Source: Sipunculus nudus
Lineage: Eukaryota > Annelida > Sipuncula > Golfingiida > Sipunculidae
NCBI GenBank assembly: GCA_026874595.1
Contig: CM049307.1
Span: 46,811,678-46,875,677, forward strand
Direction of reading: 5' to 3'
DNA length: 64,000 nt
Below are positions 1 through 64,000 of the stretch, one piece after another. Position 1 is the stretch's first letter. Each line of letters begins with the position of its first letter. Made by a program: the position numbers and the translations under genes. The notes beneath the pieces were generated by a model, which was not told the DNA's origin, ran no database searches, and saw nothing but the letters and a program-made list of their open reading frames with translations.

Positions 1-2504
1 TCATTTCTTTTTGAGTGACAGCTCATCGCCCCGGTAACCGTATGAACAGGCCACACGCTCAGAGAGAATTGCCGCAGACGTGGTTTACTTAGGGCCTTGG
101 GCACATAGGATGCCCGGTCGGTGAGCTGTAATTCAAACGAAACGTAACAACAAAGGCAGCGTGCACACCTCGCTGACTAGTTTCAGTTCTGCCGACACCA
201 GACACATGGCTTCGCTAACACAGTCAGACTGTCAGAGTCGAATCGGTCGATGATGCGAGAATGCAGTGGGAGCAATTAAAATTCGAACGTAAACTTGTTT
301 TCAAACGGCGCTTGAAGCGCAGCTATGGGCGGAGCCAGGATGCCTGTCGCGTGTTTGTTTATTGGCATCTGGTTGGCTGCTTGTCACATCATACGCAAGT
401 TTTGTTCAGCGGACAACGAACCGCCATCTGGTGTCTAAAAATATCATAAACGGTCAAAGCTGGCAACGGGAAAATCAGTTGCTTCTTTAGAAGCGTAAGA
501 TTTCCGCTGCCTCGGGAGCGTAACAGAAAATTGGGTCACTGGGACTTCGTTCCTTTGAGATATTAAGGAAAAACCTCCGTTTTCCATTTAAAATCCATTG
601 TTATACTTCAAGACAGCCTAAAATCGAAACCACTGATTTTTTTTTATCATATTTAATATGCTTATTCTTCCATACATTTCCTATGTACATATCAAAAATG
701 AGGTTAGTATTGCTTAATTTCTTGAAGTTATGGGCCAAAATATAATGTGCTTTTTAAAAAATCAGGAAATATATTTACTCACTTAACATGAGAATTGCTG
801 AAGCTAGAGACTTTATTTCAGGGAAATAACTTTATTTAATCAAGATTCAATTGTATACCAAAAATTACATCTGAATTTAGCAGATTTTTTAAATTATTAG
901 CATAAATAAAAAATCAATACCTTAAATTTTGTCCAACTTTGGCCACGGCACTTTTTTTTCCCTGTAAGCACTGTTTATTAATTTTTCACAGCATATATAC
1001 ATAAGGATTTAATCTTGAAAAATCTGAAATTTCAAAGGAATTGATTGAAAAGAGTAGCTTTTATTCAAGTTTTCATACACCATGTCAAGTGTTGTTTACA
1101 TCAAGCCAACCTAGTACAGCTTTCACCTGTGTTATTTAATACTTATGTAACCCGCTCTAGGCAGCTTGCCTTGGCTGAGCTTGGAGGGTGCACCCCCGGA
1201 TGGTGCATAAACTAGATGAATGTTATAATTTTCTGTATTTGATTCATTCTTATTCTAGGCTTTTGCTACGTTTTAGATTTTGTATTGTACCACCAGGGTT
1301 ACAATGATAAAAGTGCACATTTAATTGTATGCATATAGTGGTGTATTGCTATGAAAGTTTGGATGTTCATCGGATAAGGAATTCCTTACTTCAGAAGAGT
1401 AAAAACTTCACCAGGTGTGAAGTTGAATATTAATTCCAGTAATAAATTATAGCTGAGATAGTTATTAGCATAATGATATTGTTTGTCCCTCATTCTACCA
1501 ACAGTATGTATACGTCATATGAAAAGATGTTTTTATTTTTTTAAATTACTGAATCTTTTATTTCAGTGAATAAAATTAAGCATGTACTGGAAACTCCAAT
1601 GTACAAAACTTGTTTGTTGTGATTCAAGGAATAATCTTGAAGATGCCATGTTATTGCATTATATTCTTTTAAATTCAGTTTAAACATTTGTGATTTAAAA
1701 ATAATAAAATATATGTGTAGACATAATATGACCTGATGTGAGCTAAACTCTGGATAAATAATAATGCAACTTACAATTCTGATATTTTAACTTATATTTT
1801 CAGGTTTTTTTATTACGAATTTATAAAACTTGTAAATAAAAATGAGCCTGATAAAAACTATTAATGGAAAAAGTGGATATGCTAAAAAAAATAGGGTTTA
1901 ATATGAACTTAAATGCACTATTCCCCTGAAAGTCAAATAATACAGTTTCATAATAACTGTTTTTCTTCATTACAGTCTTGTCAGAGTTTTAGTTTTGCAA
2001 TCATATTTTGAATTTTTACTATAACCAAGCAGGAGGGCCATTTCCTCTTAGCTTCTCTTATGCTAATGTATATGAAAAACATTACAATAGAAATCAGCAT
2101 ATTTTGCATTTGCTAAAATTTCAAACATTAGCTGAGCGCCGTGACCCATGGGTCCCTTGTTTTTCACATTCTCTTCCACGGCGAATAAAGAGGTATTCTT
2201 ATGAGATTCTTCTTTAATGATTGAAAATATACATCTTTTGTTTTTTTAATCTTTTAATAACAATACCTTTTATACTTACTAAGGCGGTTTTCTAACCAAT
2301 CCCAGCGCGGAGAGTGATAGATTTAGAGGAGACTGTAGCGATATGCAGACATTACGTACTGCTCAATTAACAGATACAAGACGAATATTTATCATTAATG
2401 ACCTCCTGGTATATTGTACATCAATTTAAGCTGCGGTAACTATGAGTTAAATATGACACTAAATGAAAAAGAATACCATCTTCGTAACGTTTTCAATAAA
2501 GGTC

Positions 2505-2509
<5 letters not shown>

Positions 2510-2568
<59 letters not shown>
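2510..2568. repeat. (TA)n microsatellite
   Basis: About 59 bases of uninterrupted TA. Its translation gives a spurious Ile-Tyr repeat open frame, which is not a gene. Confidence 0.97.
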
Positions 2569-2569
<1 letters not shown>

Positions 2570-5500
2570 TTATACGAAAATAGGGGTGGCTTTTCGTGTT
2601 CCAGGCTTGTTTGTCAGGCCGGGCTCACTTTATTAACACACACATACACACACCTTTGGAGGTTATATTTGGAAGTTACACATTGCCACTATAAATATCT
2701 CTTAGTCCTATCAGATGCTTAACTAGCAGACGCAATATATACCGACATTTATCATTCATGTCTAGATAAGATCAACCTAGTGCCGAAAAACATCAGCAAG
2801 AGCCATAGTATGCCATTCCGGTGTCTTCTTTTGAATTTAGAGCAATTAATCAAAATGTTTTCTGACAGTTAGACACTAATCATGTTTCCCAAATGGTCAC
2901 TGAAGTGGAACTGATTTCGATATAAGATCTCTCTTTTAACATTGAGGAAAATAAATAGACCGGCCCCTCCATGTATCATTTAATTACCGTCAAAGACTGA
3001 CGTGGAAACTCCATCTTTGACGTCATAGTCTTGCGCCCCTCTCAGAAGTCCGGTGACAAAAACAATATCTTGATTGTCGTGATACATGGGACCAGACATT
3101 TTTTGTAGAATAGCCCCGCACGCAATTTAAATCATCTTCCTGCCACAGGTGGCTATTTAAAGTGCTTAACTTGACTTAAAAAGGAATAGATGGAACATAT
3201 CGTTTCTAATATGCCGGATCTTCCCACTTAACCAGGTGACTTTTGCTTCATATTACGCAAGGATTGGGACCTGACTCTAACTGCGACGATGAACGCAAGT
3301 TCCTGATACGCGCTCTTCCTCTTGTATTGTGCTTCCTGTGTTATCGATCCAATTTGGTAATTTATACGGAATCATAACACAAGTACACTGCAATATATGC
3401 CCGCGTCGTATGTCTTGTGACCTTTGACCTCATTAAATATGCCAAGATTTTGCAGAGAACAGAACCAAAGGCGCAAATATTAAGTAAATAATAAAGAGAT
3501 GGACCATATAGTGCGAAAAACGCCAGGAAAATGTTAGATAAGTAATTGTTGCAAGGAAATGACCCAGAAAAGTAACAAATTTAACAAAATCTACACTTAG
3601 TCTAATAGCAATTCAAACGCCTGTGATAAAACTCGGGTGCGTTACTTTAAAGGTTAAACATTCATACTTAAATTCATTAAACCCATAATAAATCCTAAGA
3701 TATCAAAGGCACAAAGCAGTCTTGTGACCTCTGACCTCATTGAATATGCGCGTTTTTGAGAGAACCTTCATCAGATTGACCGGAAGACAATACATTTCGT
3801 TAAAACAAATTACAGGTTGGCCCTGTCCTGTATGATGACTGAGGAATGTCAACTCGTGACCACGACAAAGGTTGGCCCAGGGACCCCCCCCCCCTGTCTT
3901 GTGCTTATTCTGTCCAACCACTGTGTACTTTTCTTTTTATTTATTCTTCTGCCGACTTTTTGACAGCCATTATATATTCGTTAGCAGTGAAGGACCATGC
4001 ATGAAAATCACTTAGAAAACGGAAACAGTCAAATTAAAATTGATTAAACAATTAAACAATTAATGTTGCGTGAGTGAATACAAAAATGGTATTATTGCAC
4101 GGTTAAAGAATGAAGATCGTGCGGCATATATGTGCAAGAATGTGTATATATGAGCCTAGTAGTATCCCTCTCTTTACGTATAATTATTTTTCTGCTTTTC
4201 TGTCGGTATATTTCTGTTATCCCTTCAGATTGTCTTCCAGGTTTTATTAAAAGGAAGGAAGATATACTTGTCATGAATCACACATAAATTGATGATTTGT
4301 GTTAGTAGTGCGGAATCCTGTTTATGTTTTCTTTTGTGTCACTGATCGCGCCTGGTGCAAAATTATTACTACTCCGTACAGGCGTAACGAAATGGTTTTA
4401 GAAAAAAAATCTTGGCATGTTTCATTATCAGTCCATGAGAGAACATTGTATTTCATGTATGCCAAATATGCCTAGTAAACGATTGTGTATCTTTATTCTT
4501 GTTCAGGAAGGATGTTACACTTGCATTGAAAAAGGAAAGCAAAAAAAAAAACATGCATAAAATCCTACGTTATTACTGCCCATAAGCATCAGCGCATTAG
4601 GAAGGAGGTTCGATATGATAAACGAACCTATATTCCCGTGATTTTTGATATCACATTGAAGGATTTCCCACTATTATAGCAACCCCCCCCCCCCCAAGTA
4701 TCACTGATAGACCCTTTATCTTCCTCCTGCCTCCAGTAGTTGATTATGAGTAGCTGATTTGCCCTGATCACTTCATATTTCCAGGGTCCTAAAGGGTGAA
4801 AACCTCTGTCGATCAGGGTGAAACTTAAAGTAGCCACAGCGACCATCTGCATCTTACATTTCGTCTACTCCAGCACGATTACCCAAGGACTGGCGGTAAA
4901 GCAGGTTTTCGCTTAATAACAAAAATTATTCTAAATTCGGGCAGCACATGTGGCCATGTCAATGCTTGGGATAAAATTACAGTGTTCTTTTTATTTTCGC
5001 TCAGGAAGAAATTCTGCAACTTCCACTTTCTTTTAGTGTCTTCTGCAGACACACGATGGCGCTCCCCTACCAGCCATTGGCTCTTGCCACAGGAGAACTG
5101 AGAGCATGGCTCGCATTTGCAGGAAACAATAAAATTTACCCGCATTAAGTATCCGATCACTGGATGTTCCCGTTTATCCTGAGAACCAGCGGAGTTAAAT
5201 CTGATGGAAAATGTTAGTGTGCAGGAAACACACTTGTGGGGGACATTTAGATTTTAACCTGTAATGGGGTCTGTTTCGACAACATATTTTGGACTTAAGT
5301 CGAGTGGCATGTGCGAGTCCCGTAGAAGCCGTTAAGATGCTACAACTGTAAATTGTAGGCAACCATTCATATTTACGCCTTCTCTCGGATTTAAGGCAAT
5401 AGTGAAGCCAGATATAAAGATAAGCGTTACACCTGCGTGAGTTAATTATCTCCAAAATACTTTGAGTGATGAAATATGTATTATTTCCCACTGTTTTCGG

Positions 5501-5581
5501 ATTAAACACCAAAAACAATCAAGATACCGCGTATAACCCGTAAACATTCTAGATCACGACATCCGGAATATTACCATGCAG

Positions 5582-5768
5582 CAGGGGCGGATCCAGGATT
5601 TAGGAAAGGGGGGGGGGGGTCCAACCCAGGAGGACTTATGAAAACCCAAAAAATGGTCCCCAGGTCTGGAAAGGCGGGGGGGGGGGGGGGGTCTAGGCCG
5701 CTAAATTTTGTCTGAAGCCCTAAAAAAAGTTGTTTCTGATGAACCCCTCCCCCCTGGATCCGCTTCTG
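5582..5768. mobile_element. MITE, copy 1 (CAGGGGCGGATCC ends)
   Basis: A 187-bp non-coding element with imperfect terminal inverted repeats: CAGGGGCGGATCCAGG at the left, and CCTGGATCCGCTTCTG at the right (reverse complement CAGAAGCGGATCCAGG). It is flanked by a direct TGCAG at 5577-5581 and 5769-5773. Inside are two long poly-G tracts (5608-5619 and 5676-5691). A hAT-like or other cut-and-paste non-autonomous element is likely; the 5-bp target duplication differs from the usual 8 bp of hAT. Confidence 0.7.
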
Positions 5769-7144
5769 TGCAGCCTTTACATCAAACTTTGATGTGTGGT
5801 AGGCAGTCGCAGAATATATATTAATCCATAAAAGAACTCGACAAAAAAAGTGCGTCACGACTTATCATTTGCAAAACCCTTCTCACCAGGACAAAGGCGG
5901 CTTAAATTAGAGGGACACCCGTGAACATTCCCCAGTTCGGAAATTTGCACAAAGATTTACTAGCTATAACTAATGAATACATATATATTTTGTTCTGAAT
6001 AGAATTAGTAAACATGTTTTTTTATGCGCACATTCAAAACAGACATATCTTGTTCATGGAAGTAACCACTTCTTAACCTCTCGTTTTAATGAAACGAAAA
6101 AATGTGATCAGTCTTGATTTTTTCATAACAATCAGCACAAACACATATTTCTTAAACGATATTCATATTTATAAGAAACGAAACAAATACTGAGATATTG
6201 AATCATTGTTCATTCTGTTTATATTTTGTTCGTAGCGTTTGCAAATGGCTGCATGCGAAATACCTCATTTAAACATTTGCACACTGCATTTAAACCGAAC
6301 AATTGTGGTAAATGCATGTTCGGTCAAAATAAGAACTCCACAGCTCAGTATATGGTGTATTTTATTTTGCAAAATTAAAGATTTTCGCAAAAATGAAAAT
6401 ATAAAATGACTACAAAACGTCATTGACAGCTCATAACCAAAATGACATAATAATCTTATAATCCTTTACCCATGCTTAAGTTTAAGAAATTAGATTAGTA
6501 GAAATTTTATCAGACTGGCATTTTGAAAATGGGAGGCCACTTATGGCGGTATACTTTCCTTTGAAATGGTGTAAACTTTTTAAATGAACTCCATTTATGA
6601 CGCCATGGTTTGTTTTGTATTCAAAACTGCGAGGGTATGAAAGAAAGAGATTAATTTCGTAATACATACTTTGTTGAACCTGTATTTCTGCCTTCACTAA
6701 GTCAAGATTGGTTCATAAGCGGACCAGTATTGACCACAGACAGTTCTACATTGGTCCTAGACAATTCTTTATATGACCCATTATTGACAGTTTTCCTTTA
6801 AAAACTCACTGACTGATTATGAGGCAGAACTACATTTGGACATGTAGTACAATACTGACAATTAATTATATGTTTGCTTAATATGTTTATTCAATACAAA
6901 TTCAATTGTCCGTTGTTTTGCTGTGCCTGTCTTCCTATTTTTCACCATTTGGTTACTGCTACTGCACCAGAAATTAGGAAACAGTGGAAGCAAAATGGCT
7001 GCAGAAGGCATGGTTTGTGTTGTTTGATTTGTTCACATGACCGGAAGTCTATGAATATGCATGTATTTCGCAAATTACTTTCGTCAGCTACAAATGCGAT
7101 GAAGCCACTTAGCAAAGGACCCAGTTTCATCATTAACAGACATA

Positions 7145-7150
7145 TTTATT
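7145..7150 (-). promoter_or_regulatory. Candidate polyadenylation signal for rGC
   Basis: AATAAA on the minus strand about 190 bases after the stop codon. Further AATAAA hexamers lie at 6891-6886 and 6366-6361. Which one is used cannot be told from the sequence. Confidence 0.3.
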
Positions 7151-7341
7151 ATCTGCTCTATCTCAGTGCAGTTTCCTGTCACATGGACACGTGTTATGTA
7201 TTTTACCCAGCTGATATCACACAGAAACATGTATATACATCCATCATCTTGAGCCACCAATAAACATTTGGGGAAAATATTTACTGGTACACATATTTGG
7301 TGTAACGGAAATTTGATCACATTGGCGGAAAAAAAAAACGA

Positions 7342-62064
<54,723 letters not shown>

Positions 62065-62175
62065 CTGTAAAGAAAGAAAAACTTTGTAAACATCTGTAGC
62101 AAACATCAGAATGATAAACAAACATTCCATAAGCATGCTACGCTCTTTTCAAAGCGCATTATCTGTACCAGCTAT

Positions 62176-62330
62176 TGTTAGGAAGAAAAATTGCTCAGGG
62201 GAAAATTCTGGGCTGATTCGGGATTCGAACCCATGTCGGTGGCGCACAAGTCAGGTGTACCAACCGCTTCGCTAGAAAAGCAAGCTTCACTAGCGAGACA
62301 GTTCGGTCCGTTTTTATGTCACCCCGTACC
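62176..62330 (-). mobile_element. tRNA-derived SINE-like unit, copy 1
   Basis: On the minus strand: A-box TAGCGAAGCGGTTGG, then B-box GGGTTCGAATCCC about 35 bases later, the spacing of a tRNA promoter. A second copy starts 275 bases downstream on the plus strand. Confidence 0.65.
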
Positions 62331-62450
62331 ATATCCCCTCTTAAGAGCGTTCTGCTATCAGAACAAGACTAATTATCCCTTGAGTCACACTTTGGTGAGC
62401 TTATTCCCTGGGCCACAAAGTTTACCGTAACGTTGGACGAGTCCCCATTT

Positions 62451-62606
62451 TGTTACGAAGACAAATTGCTCGGGGGGAAAATTCTGGGCCTATCCAGATT
62501 TCGAACCCATGTCGGTGGCGCACAAGTCCGGCGTACCAACCGCTTCGCTAGAAAAGCAAGCTTCACTTGCGAAACAGTTCGGTCCGCTTTTATGTCATCC
62601 CGTAAC
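62451..62606 (-). mobile_element. tRNA-derived SINE-like unit, copy 2
   Basis: Close copy of 62176-62330, with the B-box changed to GGGTTCGAAATCT and a shared GGACCGAACTGT upstream block. Confidence 0.65.
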
Positions 62607-62897
62607 AATATATCTAAAATCAGAGGTTGTGTAGAAGCGTTAGATTTCCGCTGCCTCGGGAGTGCACAAGCTCTATGCCTGTACATACAAGTGTTTATAA
62701 GCATTTTCTTCTCCTACATCTTCCTTCATCCTCCATCACGTTGCAAATCAAAGTTGAGATTTAATCAGAAACTTTCGCTTCAGTTCCATTTGTAAATTTC
62801 GGGTAAGGCAAGGGTTCATGAAAGCAAATTCCATCTTTTTTAAACCAAGGTCCTTTGGTTTTTGATTGATTTAACTTGTAATTTACTCTATTTAATA

Positions 62898-62935
62898 ACA
62901 AGTGACCCATGGGTCATGACGCTCAGCTGACTGGG
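62898..62935. repeat. Palindromic dispersed motif
   Basis: ACAAGTGACCCATGGGTCAT then GACGCTCAGCTGACTGG. The inverse complement occurs at 22153-22190 and in part at 2134-2170. TGACCCATGGGTCA is a perfect 14-bp palindrome. Confidence 0.65.
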
Positions 62936-63189
62936 AAGAGATTCGCAAAAGGAAATTTTATCATCAGAATGGTAGTATATACCCATTCAACTGAAGCATC
63001 AAACAGATTAACCAACAGGCCAAGATTTAGTCTGTATTTATATATCTCAAAAATAGAGAAAAATGTGTACACTTTTAAAACTAGAATACAGGTAACCGAC
63101 AAGTGACTACATGTATCTGCCAAAATCGGATAGTGAGGCATGGATTGAGTGGCAAGGGGAAATAGAGTGAGGTATGTTGCATATTAGCA

Positions 63190-64000
63190 TGGATGTCTGC
63201 AGCCTAAATGTGTATGTAGGTTGTGCCACCTACCACAAATCCAGAAAGCTATCCAAGTTGTATACACCTGCAAAATTTTAGGCAGAAAAGTCAAACCACT
63301 ACATAGCGATTTTTGCCCATGGCAGACAAACAGACAAACACTGTGCAAAAATCTTTGAAGGTAACCCCTCCAGTTTTGTGTATGATAAAGACCTATGTGA
63401 GATGTAAACACATGCACAATTTTGGCCCAATCGGTCAAATGGTTCCTGAGATATGAGCTTGGATGTGTCCAGCGTTAACTAGAATGTAGGTGGCGCCACC
63501 TGTCATAAAATCAAGAAAGCTGTCCACGATGTATAAACCTGCAAAATTTTAGGCAGTTATGTCGAACGACTACAGAGAAATGAGTAATTTTAGGCCACGG
63601 CAGACTAACAGACAGACGCTGTGCAAACATTGTTACAGGTGGCGCCACCATTTTTGTGTATGTTACAGAGCTATCAAAGGGCTACATTTGTATAAATTTT
63701 ATTTCCTGATCGGTCAAACGGTTCCCGAGATATAAGCTTGGATGTCATCAGCGTGAACGTGAACGTAGGAGGCGCCACCTGTCATAAAATCAAGAAAGCT
63801 ATCCTGGATGTATACACATGACGAATTTCAGGTGAATTAGTCAATTCACTGCAGAGATATGAGTGATTTTAACCCAAGGCAGATGAACAGATGGACACTG
63901 TGCAAACATGGTTACAGGTGGCGCCACCATTTATTGTGTATGTTATAAAGCAATCCAAGGGCTACATTTGTATCAATTTTATTTCCTGATCGGTCAAACG
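63190..64000. repeat. Tandem repeat, period about 277 bp, running off the window
   Basis: Three units. Each has a GCTTGGATGT start, a GGyGGCGCCACCTGTCATAA block (63490, 63768), a GGCAGAnnAACAGACnGAC block, a second GGTGGCGCCACC palindrome (63639, 63918) and a CTGATCGGTCAAACGGTTCC end. Intronic or 5' to the visible exons. Confidence 0.85.

Larger units (their letters stand above)
1..7341. other. 3' flank of rGC gene: no recognisable gene
   Basis: No coding region supported by family motifs was found on either strand. The 3' UTR must occupy the right end. Other content: a somewhat GC-richer stretch at 1-540, a TA microsatellite, poly-C tracts at 3885-3894 and 4683-4695, a MITE at 5582-5768, and a copy of a dispersed palindromic repeat near 2134-2170. 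Confidence 0.6.

Noticed and set aside
2414-2722. Open frame with a long Ile-Tyr repeat
   Set aside because: It is the translation of a TA microsatellite; flanks have no coding character. The frame at 37839-38069 is the same kind of artefact.

Overview
This is a eukaryotic (metazoan) genomic window, AT-rich and full of introns and repeats. It most resembles bivalve-mollusc DNA: a pearl-type element with ACGG-like repeats and terminal hairpins, hammerhead-ribozyme-bearing repeats, tRNA-derived SINEs and abundant TA microsatellites all point that way. The species assignment is inference. No prokaryotic operon, CRISPR array or rRNA was seen.

One protein-coding gene dominates the window. On the minus strand, 20 exons between 62064 and 7342 encode the C-terminal 1133 residues of a receptor (membrane) guanylate cyclase of the natriuretic-peptide-receptor type. 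Every exon joins the next in phase with GT/AG borders, and the 3402 coding bases end at a TGA. Exons 1-6 (62064-49284) give the extracellular ligand-binding region, exon 7 the membrane segment, exons 8-14 the catalytically dead kinase-homology domain, exon 15 the coiled-coil linker, exons 16-19 the cyclase, and exon 20 the end of the cyclase plus a tail of about 210 residues. The signal peptide and about the first 100 residues lie beyond position 64000.

The introns carry the mobile DNA. Intron 17 holds a decayed Ty3/Gypsy retrotransposon (9317-14183) in the same orientation as the gene, with 113/119-bp LTRs and a 5-bp target duplication, plus a small MITE. Intron 16 holds an inverted pair of 48-nt type I hammerhead ribozyme motifs (15978-16025 and 16624-16671). 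Intron 11 holds a tRNA-derived SINE. Intron 9 (11.6 kb) holds a nested tandem array with an 895-bp duplication. Intron 7 holds a diverged 450-bp repeat pair. Intron 4 holds a pearl-like element with about seven units of 165-182 bp. The intron upstream of exon 1 holds two tandem SINE-like units and, at the window edge, a 277-bp tandem repeat carrying GGTGGCGCCACC palindromes. The 3' flank (1-7341) has no recognisable gene; it contains a second MITE copy with its own 5-bp target duplication.

The most unusual signal is the inverted hammerhead pair. Other points of interest are the partial copy of a cyclase exon beside the real one (8953-9009) and an ATT microsatellite occupying the polypyrimidine position of the exon 14 acceptor.
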